Shown here: one piece after another, positions 14,991 through 24,447 of the stretch
How positions within the stretch are numbered: position 1 is the stretch's first letter
Layout: the number at the start of each line of letters is the position of its first letter
Assembly (NCBI RefSeq): GCF_027158005.1
Contig: NZ_JAPVLQ010000002.1
Span: 1-64,000 of the forward strand
DNA from: Rhodococcus sp. H36-A4
GTDB taxonomy: Bacteria; Actinomycetota; Actinomycetes; Mycobacteriales; Mycobacteriaceae
DNA length: 64,000 nucleotides
Direction: 5' to 3'
Made by a program: the position numbers and the translations under genes
The notes under the pieces: model-generated
Told to the model about the DNA's origin: nothing
Seen by the model: the letters and a program-made list of their open reading frames with translations, nothing else
Database searches by the model: none

Positions 14991-15833
14991 GTGCCCGTTC
15001 CCGTTCCTGTTTCGGACTCACAGACGTTCACGCGCGCTTTCGGCGATCTGACGACGGGATTGAGCCAGCGCGAACTGTGGCTGCATCTCGGTTGGCAGGA
15101 CATCAAGCAGCGCTACCGCCGCTCGGTGATCGGACCCTTCTGGATCACTATCGCCACCGGCGTCCAAGCCGTCGCGATGGGCTTGTTGTATTCGGTACTT
15201 CTCGACGTCGACCTGAAGACCTTCCTGCCGCACGTCACTGTCGGCCTCATCATCTGGGGTCTGATCAGTGCGTCGATCCTCGAAGGTGCCGATGTGTTCG
15301 TCGCGAACGAGGGGCTGATCAAACAACTGCCCAGCGCGCTGAGTGTGCACATCTATCGGCTGGTGTGGCGTCAACTGCTGCTGCTGGGCCACAACCTGCT
15401 GATCTACGTGATCATCATCGCCGTGTTCTTCCCGCCGAACGGTTTCCATTGGTCGGATCTGGCTGCAATTCCGGCTCTCGTATTGATCTCGCTGAACGCG
15501 CTGTGGGTGGCCATTCTGTTCGGCATCGTCTCCACCCGCTACCGCGACATCGCGCCGATTCTGGGCAGCATGGTGACGCTGTTGTTCTTCATGACTCCGA
15601 TCGTGTGGACCACAGCAGGCCTCGAGTCGATGGGCGGCGACGCTGCCAAACGCGCCAAATTGGTCGAGCTCAACCCGCTCTTTCACTATCTCGACATCAT
15701 CCGGGCACCCATGCTCGGCGAAACTCAGGAGCTGTACCACTGGTACATCGTGATCGCGTTCACGATTGTCGGCTGGCTGCTCGCCATCTTCGCGCTCAAG
15801 AAGTACCGGGCCCGCGTGCCCTACTGGGTTTAG
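14991..15833 (+). CDS. wzm: ABC-2 type galactan exporter permease (Wzm/RfbD)
   Basis: The 280-residue membrane protein has the ABC-2 O-antigen exporter pattern: an amphipathic N-terminal segment LSQRELWLHLGWQDIKQRYRR, SVIGPFWITIATGVQAVAMG, then six hydrophobic segments and a short C-terminal tail KKYRARVPYWV. With the ATPase encoded next, it should move lipid-linked galactan across the inner membrane, as reported for Rv3783-Rv3781. GTG at 14991 is favoured because AGGAG lies 5 nt upstream; a GTG at 14946 is an in-frame alternative. Confidence 0.88.
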   Translation: MPVPVPVSDSQTFTRAFGDLTTGLSQRELWLHLGWQDIKQRYRRSVIGPFWITIATGVQAVAMGLLYSVLLDVDLKTFLPHVTVGLIIWGLISASILEGADVFVANEGLIKQLPSALSVHIYRLVWRQLLLLGHNLLIYVIIIAVFFPPNGFHWSDLAAIPALVLISLNALWVAILFGIVSTRYRDIAPILGSMVTLLFFMTPIVWTTAGLESMGGDAAKRAKLVELNPLFHYLDIIRAPMLGETQELYHWYIVIAFTIVGWLLAIFALKKYRARVPYWV

Positions 15834-15845
15834 GGGTCTGAAACT

Positions 15846-16643
15846 TTGTCTGTCAGCATCAGCACGCACGACGCTTGCGTCGACTTCCCCATCTTCGACG
15901 CCAAGACGCGTTCGTTGAAGAAAGCATTCCTCGGCAAGGCCGGTGGATCCATCGATCGGAACTCCTCCGACGTGGTCGTGGTCGAGGCGCTCAAGAACAT
16001 CACGATGAACCTCAAAGACGGGGACCGCATCGGGCTCGTCGGACACAACGGTGCAGGCAAGTCGACGCTGCTGCGGCTGCTGTCCGGCATCTACGAGCCC
16101 ACCCGGGGCAGTGCCTCGATCCGTGGCCGCGTCGCGCCGGTGTTCGATCTGGGCGTCGGAATGGACCCCGAGATCTCCGGCTACGAGAACATCATCATCC
16201 GCGGATTGTTCCTCGGCCAGACACGCAAGCAGATGCTCGCGAAAATGGACGAGATCGCTGATTTCACCGAGCTCGGCGAGTACCTCGACATGCCACTACG
16301 GACATACTCGACGGGTATGCGGGTGCGCGTCGCGATGGGCGTCGTCACCAGCATCGACCCGGAGATTCTGCTGCTCGACGAGGGTATCGGTGCCGTCGAT
16401 GCCGAGTTCATGAAGAAGGCCCGTATCCGCCTTCAGGAGCTGGTGAAGCGCTCCGGAATTCTGGTGTTCGCCAGTCATTCCAACGAATTCCTGGCCCAGC
16501 TGTGCGATCGCGCGATGTGGATCGATCACGGGGAGATCCGTCAAGAAGGCGGAATCGAGGACGTCGTGCGGGCCTACGAGGGCGACGACGCAGGCGATCA
16601 CGTCGCGACGATTCTGAAGGAACTCGAGCGCGACAGTGCCTGA
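15846..16643 (+). CDS. wzt: ABC transporter ATP-binding protein (Wzt/RfbE), galactan exporter
   Basis: The 265-residue ATPase has Walker A GHNGAGKST (residues 66-74), the signature-like YSTGMRVRVAMG (from 154), Walker B ILLLDEGIGAVD and the H-loop FASHSNEF. It lacks the long C-terminal carbohydrate-binding domain of Wzt proteins from Gram-negative O-antigen systems, so export probably does not depend on a terminal sugar cap. The start is TTG at 15846, 12 bp after wzm; the 3' end overlaps glfT1 by 8 bases, so the three genes form an operon. Confidence 0.9.
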   Translation: MSVSISTHDACVDFPIFDAKTRSLKKAFLGKAGGSIDRNSSDVVVVEALKNITMNLKDGDRIGLVGHNGAGKSTLLRLLSGIYEPTRGSASIRGRVAPVFDLGVGMDPEISGYENIIIRGLFLGQTRKQMLAKMDEIADFTELGEYLDMPLRTYSTGMRVRVAMGVVTSIDPEILLLDEGIGAVDAEFMKKARIRLQELVKRSGILVFASHSNEFLAQLCDRAMWIDHGEIRQEGGIEDVVRAYEGDDAGDHVATILKELERDSA

Positions 16644-17535
16644 GAAAATTGTCGGGGTGATCGTCACCCACAAGCGTCGTGAGCTCCTAGCCCTGTCGCT
16701 GGACGTCGTGGCGCATCAGAGCCGACCGCTCGATCATCTCGTCGTCGTCGACAATGCGCACGAGGACGCGGTCCGCGCACTCGTCGAGTCGGCAGACATC
16801 CCGACCACCTATCTTGGGTCACATCACAATCTCGGTGGAGCCGGCGGCTTCGCACTCGGCATTCTGTACGCGCTGTCCCTCGGGGCCGATTGGGTCTTTC
16901 TCGCCGACGACGACGGCAGGCCCGAGGGCCCCGACGTCCTGGCGACGCTCTACGCCTGTGCACAGAAGCACGGCCTCGACGAGGTCTCCCCCGTCGTCTG
17001 CGACATCGACGATCCCGATCGGCTCGCGTTTCCGTTGCGCCGCGGAACCTCGTGGCGACGCCTTCGTTCGGAATTGATCGACCCGCAGAATCCCGAAGAC
17101 GATCTACTCGAAGGCATCGCTTCGCTGTTCAACGGCGCACTGTTCAAGGCGTCGACCATCGATGCGGTGGGTGTACCGGATCTGCGACTGTTCGTCCGCG
17201 GCGACGAGGTCGAGGTGCACCGACGGCTGCAGCGGTCGGGCTTGAAGTTCGGTACCTGCTTGACGACGGCGTATGTGCACCCCAACGGTGCCGCAGAATT
17301 CAAGCCGATCCTCGGCGGACGTATGCACACGCAGTATCCGGACGATGCGACGAAGCGGTACTTCACGTACCGAAATCGCGGATATCTGATGTCGCAGCCC
17401 GGAATGCGAAAGCTGCTGCCGCAGGAATGGATTCGGTTCGGTTGGTACTTCCTTGTGACGACTCACAACCCGAAGGGGCTCGCCGAGTGGCTGCGGCTCA
17501 GGCGGCTCGGCCGGCGGGAGCATTTCCGGCGGTAA
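16636..17535 (+). CDS. glfT1: Galactofuranosyltransferase GlfT1
   Basis: The 299-residue GT2 enzyme starts MPEKIVGVIVTHKRRELLAL and has VVVDNAHEDA, HHNLGGAGGFALGI, the metal-binding LADDDGRPEGPDV, and a later NGALFKASTIDAVGVPDLRLFVRGDEVEVHRR. In mycobacteria GlfT1 adds the first two galactofuranose units to decaprenyl-PP-GlcNAc-Rha. The GTG start lies inside wzt, as expected for coupled translation. Context with the galactan exporter supports the assignment strongly. Confidence 0.9.
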   Translation: MPEKIVGVIVTHKRRELLALSLDVVAHQSRPLDHLVVVDNAHEDAVRALVESADIPTTYLGSHHNLGGAGGFALGILYALSLGADWVFLADDDGRPEGPDVLATLYACAQKHGLDEVSPVVCDIDDPDRLAFPLRRGTSWRRLRSELIDPQNPEDDLLEGIASLFNGALFKASTIDAVGVPDLRLFVRGDEVEVHRRLQRSGLKFGTCLTTAYVHPNGAAEFKPILGGRMHTQYPDDATKRYFTYRNRGYLMSQPGMRKLLPQEWIRFGWYFLVTTHNPKGLAEWLRLRRLGRREHFRR

Positions 17536-17587
17536 GTCGGTGGCCCTGCTCATGTGACATAGGGCCGTCCTCGGCTACCGTGTGCGC

Positions 17588-18442
17588 ATGACGGAACCTC
17601 GGAAGCTGACGGATCGACTTCGGCATTCGGCACGCGAGAAAATACAGCGGGCAATCGGCGAAGTTCTCGACAAGCAGACGGCCCAATTGGCCGAGCAGAC
17701 GGGCGATCAGCAAGCCAAGCTTCTCGAGATCCTCGACCGTCAACGCCGAGAGATCGACGACCTCCACGCGTTCATTCGCGGCCTGGAAATGCGTATGCGT
17801 CGCGACATCCCGTACGCGTCCGACGTCGAGGCTGCGGCGCAGAGCGCCGAGTTCGCCGAGGAGGTCATGCCCAAAGCGCCGACCTTCCTCCGTCCGCACG
17901 CAACGCTCCGCTTCGCGCTCGGTGAAGTGTCCGTCCCCGGCATGGCACTCGAATTCGGGGTAGCCAGCGGCACCACCCTGGAAATCATCGCCGAGGAGTC
18001 GGCGTCGAAGAAGGACGTGACGATCGTCGCCGGCTTCGATGTCTTCTCGGGGTTGCCCGAAACCTGGCGCAGCGGATTCCCGAAAGGCCTGTTCGAGCAG
18101 GAGAACCTGCCCCAGGTCCCCGGTGCCGAAATCGTGCCCGGCCTGTTCGAGGAATCGCTGCCCGAGTTCTTGAAGCACCATGACGACAACCTGGCGTTCC
18201 TACACCTCGACGCGGACCTGTACTCGTCGACGATCACGGTGCTCGACCTGGTCGCCGACCGACTCGTCGTCGGGACCGTCATCGCCTTCGACGAGTACTT
18301 CAACTTCCCGGGCTGGCGTAATCACGAATACCGCGCGTGGACCGAGTTCGTCGCACGCACGGGTACCGAATTCGATTACCTCGGCTACACCGCGGACAAC
18401 GAGCAGGTGGTCGTGCGGATCAGGCGAGCGCCGTCACTGTAG
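17588..18442 (+). CDS. Class I SAM-dependent methyltransferase (TylF/Methyltransf_24-like)
   Basis: The 284-residue protein begins with a helical, probably coiled-coil segment (LDKQTAQLAEQTGDQQAKLL, about residues 25-60) followed by a Rossmann methyltransferase domain: MALEFGVASGTTLEII for SAM binding, IVAGFDVFSGLPE, and FLHLDADLYSSTITVLDLV, a metal-site motif of macrocin O-methyltransferase relatives. The C-terminal YFNFPGWRNHEYRAW segment fits that family. The acceptor is unknown; position after glfT1 hints at a cell-surface glycan. A GTG two codons upstream (17582) is an alternative start. Confidence 0.7.
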   Translation: MTEPRKLTDRLRHSAREKIQRAIGEVLDKQTAQLAEQTGDQQAKLLEILDRQRREIDDLHAFIRGLEMRMRRDIPYASDVEAAAQSAEFAEEVMPKAPTFLRPHATLRFALGEVSVPGMALEFGVASGTTLEIIAEESASKKDVTIVAGFDVFSGLPETWRSGFPKGLFEQENLPQVPGAEIVPGLFEESLPEFLKHHDDNLAFLHLDADLYSSTITVLDLVADRLVVGTVIAFDEYFNFPGWRNHEYRAWTEFVARTGTEFDYLGYTADNEQVVVRIRRAPSL

Positions 18443-18458
18443 GCGATCGGAGGCCGGG

Positions 18459-18863
18459 TCAGGCCTGCGAAATGCGTACGAGGTTTCCTGCCGGGTCACG
18501 GAAGGCGGCGTCACGCACTCCCCACGGCTGACTCGCGGGTTCCTGCAGGATCTCGGCGTTACCCGCTGCCCGCACCTTTTCGAACGTCGCATCGAGGTTG
18601 TCGGTGCGGAACAGCACCCCGGGAAGCTCGCCCTTCGCCAGTAGGGCGGCCAGCTCGTCGCCGAGTTCCACCGATCGACCGGCATGAGGCTGCGACAGGA
18701 CTATCTCGATTTCAGGTTGGGCGGCGGGGGTCAGCGTGATCCAACGGAACCCGTCGTTGGCAACCTCGTTCTTCACCTCCAACCCGAGGGTGTCGCGGTA
18801 GAACAGCAGCGCGGCGTCGGGATCGTCGACGAGGACATGTACGTGGCTCAATGAGACTGTCAT
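18459..18863 (-). CDS. VOC-superfamily (glyoxalase-like) protein
   Basis: The 134-residue protein has the two beta-alpha-beta-beta-beta modules of the vicinal oxygen chelate fold: SHVHVLVDDPDAALLFYRDT at the N-terminus, WITLTPAAQPEIEIVL, then VLFRTDNLDATFEKVRAAG and AAFRDPAGNLVRISQ. Candidate metal ligands are the N-terminal His and later Glu residues. Members act in lactoylglutathione lyase-type, dioxygenase or resistance roles; the substrate cannot be inferred. It follows the AraC gene by 10 bp, so the pair is probably one transcript. Confidence 0.8.
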   Translation of the reverse strand: MTVSLSHVHVLVDDPDAALLFYRDTLGLEVKNEVANDGFRWITLTPAAQPEIEIVLSQPHAGRSVELGDELAALLAKGELPGVLFRTDNLDATFEKVRAAGNAEILQEPASQPWGVRDAAFRDPAGNLVRISQA

Positions 18864-18873
18864 GTCTGCAAAT

Positions 18874-19323
18874 CTAGAACTCCGGGACGACCTGTGCTTC
18901 TTCGATCCTGCTCGGTTGAGCCCGAGTCCGACGCGGGCGTCCCAGCACCATGGCAGAGCAACTGGGCACCACCCGACTGTCGTCGTGATCGCGTGACCGA
19001 TATGCGCTCGGTGTCTCACCCACGACCTCGGTGAAGCGAGCACTGAAAGAACCGAGACTGGTACAGCCGACGGCGAAACACGCCTCGGTCACGCTCATGT
19101 CTCCGCGACGCAGAAGCGCCTTGGCGCGCTCGATGCGACGCGTCATCAAATGCGAATAGGGCGTCTCACCGTAAGCATCGCGGAACCGACGACTGAAATG
19201 AGCCGTCGACATGTACGCCGCGCGAGCCAGCGTCGGGACGTCGAGAGGACTCGCGTACTCGCGATCCATCAGATCGCGGGCACGACGAAGATGGCGCAGT
19301 TCTTCGAGGTCGGCCCCACTCAT
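18874..19323 (-). CDS. AraC-family transcriptional regulator
   Basis: The 149-residue protein is essentially the AraC DNA-binding domain: first HTH PLDVPTLARAAYMSTAHFSRRFRDAYGETPYSHL, second HTH MSVTEACFAVGCTSLGSFSARFTEVVGETPSAYR. There is no N-terminal ligand-binding domain, so control may be by its level or by the downstream VOC protein. The C-terminal tail after YRSRDHDD is basic and may be disordered. It probably regulates its own operon with the VOC gene. Confidence 0.85.
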   Translation of the reverse strand: MSGADLEELRHLRRARDLMDREYASPLDVPTLARAAYMSTAHFSRRFRDAYGETPYSHLMTRRIERAKALLRRGDMSVTEACFAVGCTSLGSFSARFTEVVGETPSAYRSRDHDDSRVVPSCSAMVLGRPRRTRAQPSRIEEAQVVPEF

Positions 19324-19345
19324 GGGTGAAATCCTACGCCCGGGT

Positions 19346-21238
19346 TCAGCTGTAGAGCCGGGCCCAGTTCTCGCGACTCGTCAGTTGCGGAGCGGCTCGC
19401 CGGTACTCCGACTGTGTTTCCGCTGCCTCCTGGCGGAATCGCGCGAGCAACTTCGCTGCGCGAGCCGACAGCTCGGATGCTTTTTCCTTGTCGCGCTTAC
19501 GGATCCGGACACCAGACTGCGATGCGTCGGTGACCACCGCATGATCGAACAGCGATACGTGCCACCAATGTGCTTCGGCTGCAGGGATACTCGCAATTCC
19601 TGGAATGGTGCGTCCAAGCCATTGAAACGCTGCCCGCTTGCCGAGCACGAGATCGATACGATTCTTCTTCGGTTCGAACCCGGCATGACGTGTCACCAGA
19701 TCCGACGATCGAATGCCGGGCATGTCGGATGCCGGGTGCTTGACGGTTTCGGGGAATTGCCCACGCTCGGCTCGGATGGACTTCAGGACGGCCATTCCAC
19801 CGTCCTCGAGAATCTTGGGTCCCTCGAGAAAATCCTCGATTCCACGAATCATCGTGAACGCCAGACCGTATTGCATCGAGACCAGGTACTGAGCGATATC
19901 ACGCGCCATCTGCCGGCTCAACGATCTCGCATCGAAATCACTGTGCAACGCAGCAACGATCAGAGAGTTGCGGACACTGAAGTATTTCGCCCAGTCATCG
20001 CGGTCTTTCCAGTGAAAGTCTGCGTGCCAGACACCTGCATTCGGGAGCGTGACGGTAACAAATCCGTTCGCACGTGCCCGAATTCCGTATTCGATGTCGT
20101 CCCATTGGAAGAAGAGCGGAAGCGGAAGCCCAATCTGCGCGATGACCTCGGCGGGGATCAAGCACGACCACCACGCGTTGTAACCGGCGTCGACCCGCTT
20201 GTTCTGCTGACGCTTCTTCTTCAGAAGATTGGCGTCGTGCTTCGAGCCTGCCGCCCATCGACCGGCCCTCAGCTTCGACAGGTCCGCTTCTTCGGCGCTG
20301 ACGTGCAAGTGCTCGGGGTTCATCAGGTACAGCATCTGCGCGCCGACCAGAGTCGGCTCGACGGTGACGTTGGCGAACGCGTTCATCCGCAGGACCGTTT
20401 CGGGTTCACAGAGAATGTCATCGTCCATCAAGATCAGATTTGCGTGCTCGTTGATGGCTGAGACCTCGAACATGCCGCGAGTGAATCCGCCGGCGCCGCC
20501 CAAGTTCGGTTGCCGGATGTAGACCAGTTTGTCTCCGAGACGGGAGGCAACGTCGGTGAACAGTTCGCGATCCGATACATGATCGGTGCCCTGGTCCACG
20601 ACATACACCGCGTCGATTCCAGCGACCATCCCGTCGTCACCGGCGATCGCAGCAACCGTGGCTGCACAGTCGTCAGCGCGGTTGAACGTACAGATGGCAA
20701 TCGCAGCAGGCCGAATCACCGGCGGAGCAGGCACGGTCCATTCGAGATCACGGATGGTCAGTTGCCCGTCGACGGCCGTGAACTCGGCCCACAGCGTGCC
20801 GCCGTCTACGAAGGTGTCGAGTGTGGCAGCGAGCGATGTCGTCCCGGAGCCTTCGAGGACGCGAGTGCTCAGGGTCCGAGCGTTCCCCGCCGAGTCGGAC
20901 GCGCGGAGAAGCACCGTGGCATTGCTGTCGTTCTCGTGTCGGAACTGGAGCTGCACTTCGGTGACCGTGGTCCAACGCTGGAAATAACTAGCAGCGAACC
21001 GACCGAAGTAGGTGTCGGTGTCGACCGTCGCACCCTTCTCCAGGTGGACCACAAATCTTTCACGATGCGCGCGCCCTTTGACGATCGTGGCGTAGAGATC
21101 ATCCTTCACCAGCGGGGTGGGGCCGGTGAACAATCCTCGCTGCACCACCAGTCTCGAGGAACTCTCGTGCTCGGTGAGGGCCTTACGCACCGCGACAGTG
21201 CTCCCATCCACAGGCGCAACCGACGCAGGCTTTTCCAT
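19346..21238 (-). CDS. GlfT2-like galactofuranosyltransferase
   Basis: The 630-residue protein has the GlfT2 architecture: an N-terminal beta domain (FGRFAASYFQRWTTVTEVQL), a GT-A domain with AIAICTFNRADDCAATV, QPNLGGAGGFTRGMFE, the metal-binding LILMDDDI, NAWWSCLIPAEVI, FFQWDDIEYGIRA and WHADFHWKDRDDWAKYFSVR, and a helical C-terminus. M. tuberculosis GlfT2 (about 637 residues) polymerises the galactan and shares these motifs. In mycobacteria glfT2 lies beyond the Ag85 genes, outside this window, so this may be an extra paralogue. ATG at 21238 follows GGGAG with 4-nt spacing; an in-frame start at 21277 is less likely. Confidence 0.8.
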   Translation of the reverse strand: MEKPASVAPVDGSTVAVRKALTEHESSSRLVVQRGLFTGPTPLVKDDLYATIVKGRAHRERFVVHLEKGATVDTDTYFGRFAASYFQRWTTVTEVQLQFRHENDSNATVLLRASDSAGNARTLSTRVLEGSGTTSLAATLDTFVDGGTLWAEFTAVDGQLTIRDLEWTVPAPPVIRPAAIAICTFNRADDCAATVAAIAGDDGMVAGIDAVYVVDQGTDHVSDRELFTDVASRLGDKLVYIRQPNLGGAGGFTRGMFEVSAINEHANLILMDDDILCEPETVLRMNAFANVTVEPTLVGAQMLYLMNPEHLHVSAEEADLSKLRAGRWAAGSKHDANLLKKKRQQNKRVDAGYNAWWSCLIPAEVIAQIGLPLPLFFQWDDIEYGIRARANGFVTVTLPNAGVWHADFHWKDRDDWAKYFSVRNSLIVAALHSDFDARSLSRQMARDIAQYLVSMQYGLAFTMIRGIEDFLEGPKILEDGGMAVLKSIRAERGQFPETVKHPASDMPGIRSSDLVTRHAGFEPKKNRIDLVLGKRAAFQWLGRTIPGIASIPAAEAHWWHVSLFDHAVVTDASQSGVRIRKRDKEKASELSARAAKLLARFRQEAAETQSEYRRAAPQLTSRENWARLYS

Positions 21239-21336
21239 AATGCTCCCACTACTTCCCACAACTTGGATGTCGAACAATCACTTCGGCGCGAGGCGACTTG
21301 GTTCGCAGAGTAACAACCCAACCAAGCAATCCCAGT

Positions 21337-22113
21337 TCATACAGAGCGCGAAACGCTCCCCCATGTCGGTTTCGCGCCATGTTGATGACGCTTGCGGATT
21401 CTGAACAGGCCGAGCCCCATGGACACTACGTCTGCTCTGGAGACGCGCGTCCCGTGGCTGTCATGGTCCTCGCTGAGTCGGACTGGAACCTCCTGCGGGC
21501 GAATGTCGAGCTTTTCGACCAGATAGACCAGTTCCGTCGTGAACAGAAAGCCAGGCTCCACGATGTCCGAGGCAAGGCCTCTGATCAAGTCCCCGTCGAC
21601 GAGTACGGTGCCCTGCGGATCACCCGTGCGCATACCCAGCACAATCCGCCGTAGCGATGCGAATCCCCAGGTGAGGACACCGCGTAAGGCTCCCCGTTCG
21701 ACCGAAGATTCGCTATGGGCTTTCGAGCCGACCACGAACGCCGGGAAATGACCGCCGTTCCGTGAGGCGAGTGCGTCCGCGCCGTCCAAGTCGTCGAATC
21801 CGAACGGTAGGTCATCCGCCGTGAGCAACACATGGGCTCCGCGACTCGCCTGAACTCCCACTCGAAGTGCGTTACCCAGGCCCTTTTCGCTTTGCAATAC
21901 GGTGAACGCCACATCGGTGCCGTCCCATCGCTTTGCCATGCTCGTGCACAAGGCGAAGGTGTTGTCGGTGGACCCATTCTCGACGACGATGATCTCGGCG
22001 TTGCCGCCCGAGAGACGGTTCATCAGTCGTCGCGCGGTGTTCTCGATCACCGCGCTGGAATTGTGTGCAGGTATGACAACGGATAAACCGACTGCCTCGG
22101 TACTGCCCGTCAT
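21337..22113 (-). CDS. GT2-family glycosyltransferase
   Basis: The 258-residue protein has an intact GT-A fold: LSVVIPAHNSSAVIENTARR, IIVVENGSTDNTFALC, LQSEKGLGNALRVGVQASRG and LTADDLPFG in place of the usual DxD, resembling dolichol-phosphate sugar synthases and undecaprenyl-phosphate glycosyltransferases. It has no clear membrane segments, so it probably acts at the inner face of the membrane. It lies upstream of the GlfT2-like gene on the same strand (98-bp gap) and diverges from a large membrane protein gene. The donor sugar is unknown. Confidence 0.8.
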   Translation of the reverse strand: MTGSTEAVGLSVVIPAHNSSAVIENTARRLMNRLSGGNAEIIVVENGSTDNTFALCTSMAKRWDGTDVAFTVLQSEKGLGNALRVGVQASRGAHVLLTADDLPFGFDDLDGADALASRNGGHFPAFVVGSKAHSESSVERGALRGVLTWGFASLRRIVLGMRTGDPQGTVLVDGDLIRGLASDIVEPGFLFTTELVYLVEKLDIRPQEVPVRLSEDHDSHGTRVSRADVVSMGLGLFRIRKRHQHGAKPTWGSVSRSV

Positions 22114-22191
22114 CTAGTTCACTCGCCTTTCCAGCGTTCTCACAGGCATCGTATCGCGGGAGCGTCCGGCCATCTCGTAGGCTCTGGCTCC

Positions 22192-24447
22192 GTGGCCACT
22201 CCTGTTATCGCGCCCGATCCATCCCGACGGCGTGTACGACGTCTCCCCGAGTGGTCGATCGCGGCATTCATCGCCGTCGCGGTCGCATTGATCGCGACTG
22301 TTCCTCGGTTGATCAACGATCGCTTCTACTACGCCGGCGACATGCTCGAGTCTTTCGTGCCGTCGTGGCACCGCATCGGCACCGAACTGCGCTCCGGGCA
22401 CTGGCTCGCCATGAACCCCGACGCGTGGGTGGGCGGAAACTACGCGGGTGAGGCCGCATACGGGCTGTACAACCCCGTCAATCTCGCCAACTACGTCTTG
22501 ACGTCCTACTTCGAGAATCTGTCGGTCGCCGCCTACGTGGTCATGGTCGAGTTCCTGGCTCTGTTCGCAGTCGCTACCTTCCTGCTGTGCCGGGAGTACG
22601 GCGCGCGTCGCGGGCCAGCGCTTCTGGCCGGACTGACTCTTCCGTTCGGCGGATTCACGCTGTTCTACGAGGCAGGTGGGTGGCCCTCCGGGATGATGGC
22701 GGTGGCCTGGGTAACCCTTTTCTGGTGGTCGGCGCTGCGGCTTTCCCGCGGACGCACCAACCCCTTCTTCACATTCGTCATCGGCGCTCTGACCGTCAGC
22801 ATGGGCAACCCCTATGCGGCCCTCGGTGCCGTGATCGTCCTCGCCGGAATCGGGCTGGAGCTTCTCCTCGAGCGTCGATTCCGGCGGTTGCTCGTCGTCG
22901 TAGCGACAGGTGCGTGCGCAGGGAGTGCGGCGTTGGTCACCTACCTGCCGCTCTTTCTCAGCGTCGAGGTGACGACGCGGGCGGGCAGCACTGGCATCAG
23001 CAACGACGCGTTCCTTCAACCTCAGTTCGGCGGGCTGGCCGGGCTCAGCAGTCCTACATATTTTCCCGTCATCATGACGTTCGGCGGGCCGATCGAAGTT
23101 CTTCCCTCGTTGTACTTGGGGTGGTTCGTTCTACCTCTGTTGCCGTTCATTCGATGGGGCCGGATCAGGGCACTGTTCGCCTCGCCCCGATTCCGAGCGA
23201 CCTACGGCCGTCGACTGGTCAGCCTCGCTGCGATCACGGTCGTGTTCCTGCTGTTCACGTTCGGGCCCTCCAACGTCGGGATGTTCCGATGGCCCATTCG
23301 ATTGGTCGAGTATCTCTATCTCGGGCTGATCGTTGCGTTGTCGCTGTCCATGTCGCTCGGCCTCGCCCGAGACCATGTACGTCGGCGACTGACCCTCTCG
23401 TCAGTGACGATTGCAATCGGCTTCTACCTGGCCTTCGCGTCGTCGCCAGCTCTCACCGGACGGCACACCGTCGCAACGGTAATCGTGCTTCTACTGGCGG
23501 TCGCGTCGTACTTGTCGTGGCGTCGGTGGAGCACTGGCGGACTGGTCACTGCATTGACACTTGGCACCGTTACGGTGATGTCTTTTCAGGTCTTCACACT
23601 CAGCGTCGACGTAATCGCCGATTCGCGCCAGGATCCGTCCAGTACCGCGCGGCTTTCCGAACAGACCGACCGATACCAGGGCACCGTGTTGCAACTCGCC
23701 GAACTCGAGGACACGAATCCGAGCGACATCACCGAAGGTCGCATCCTTTTCGGCAACGAGATACTTGCATCGACCGTAGATTCGAGTGTCAACTCTTACA
23801 CCGGGATCGGATTCACCGACTTTCAGAACGCACTGTGCATGGACTACCGCGGCGCAGTGTGCCCTGAGCTGTACGACGCGCTGTGGCAGCCGGTCAACGG
23901 CGACATCGACATCCCGCTCGTGGACTACCTACGGGTCGATACCCTCGTCGTTCAAGATGCATTGCTTCCCGAAGTAGCCGCAGCGTCTGCTCCACCGGGC
24001 TGGCGTATCACCGAGCGCGACGACGTCCGTACGGTGATGCAGCGCAACGAGATCAGTCGCCTTCCCGGCACGGTGTCCTACACGTCCCCCGGCGTGCTTG
24101 TCGCCGAAGGAGATTCGAGCGCACAGAGCGAGAGTGTCCGGACGTCGGGCACCGGGGGCGACATTTCGTTCGCCCGCCTGGCGTGGCCCGGATACACCGC
24201 GACGATCGATGGCGTCGACATCCCGGCGAACGCAGGGTGGCACGGCCTCTTGGAAGTGACCGTGCCACCTGGTGATCATGAACTGGCCATCTCCTTCGCC
24301 CCTCCGCGGCAACGCCTGTCGATCGCTGCGTACGCGCTCGCTGCGGTCGCCGCACTCCTACTGACCGTTGTCGACATTGCATACCGTCGACGGAAGGTGT
24401 CCGTACGCAAACGAGCTCAGGAAGAAGCCGACACCGTCGCCTCGTGA
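22192..24447 (+). CDS. Large polytopic membrane protein, YfhO/GT-C-like
   Basis: The 751-residue protein has about 12 hydrophobic segments up to about residue 475, a periplasmic C-terminal domain, and a final membrane helix (AAYALAAVAALLLTVVDIAY). The first loop contains YYAGDMLESFVPSWHRIG, where the Asp-Met pattern resembles the catalytic loop of YfhO-type and GT-C glycosyltransferases. Those use polyprenyl-phosphate sugars outside the membrane. The neighbouring GT2 gene could make such a donor. The start is GTG. The 3' end overlaps the convergent oxidoreductase gene by 31 bp. Substrate unknown. Confidence 0.65.
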   Translation: MATPVIAPDPSRRRVRRLPEWSIAAFIAVAVALIATVPRLINDRFYYAGDMLESFVPSWHRIGTELRSGHWLAMNPDAWVGGNYAGEAAYGLYNPVNLANYVLTSYFENLSVAAYVVMVEFLALFAVATFLLCREYGARRGPALLAGLTLPFGGFTLFYEAGGWPSGMMAVAWVTLFWWSALRLSRGRTNPFFTFVIGALTVSMGNPYAALGAVIVLAGIGLELLLERRFRRLLVVVATGACAGSAALVTYLPLFLSVEVTTRAGSTGISNDAFLQPQFGGLAGLSSPTYFPVIMTFGGPIEVLPSLYLGWFVLPLLPFIRWGRIRALFASPRFRATYGRRLVSLAAITVVFLLFTFGPSNVGMFRWPIRLVEYLYLGLIVALSLSMSLGLARDHVRRRLTLSSVTIAIGFYLAFASSPALTGRHTVATVIVLLLAVASYLSWRRWSTGGLVTALTLGTVTVMSFQVFTLSVDVIADSRQDPSSTARLSEQTDRYQGTVLQLAELEDTNPSDITEGRILFGNEILASTVDSSVNSYTGIGFTDFQNALCMDYRGAVCPELYDALWQPVNGDIDIPLVDYLRVDTLVVQDALLPEVAAASAPPGWRITERDDVRTVMQRNEISRLPGTVSYTSPGVLVAEGDSSAQSESVRTSGTGGDISFARLAWPGYTATIDGVDIPANAGWHGLLEVTVPPGDHELAISFAPPRQRLSIAAYALAAVAALLLTVVDIAYRRRKVSVRKRAQEEADTVAS

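Noticed and set aside
15018..16046. A 342-codon minus-strand open frame opposite wzm
   Set aside because: It is antisense to clear ABC transporter genes and has no recognisable motif.
22192..24447. Identity with M. tuberculosis Rv3779
   Set aside because: Both are large membrane proteins in this chromosomal neighbourhood, but the position relative to bpa differs and I cannot show sequence relation, so no gene name was given.
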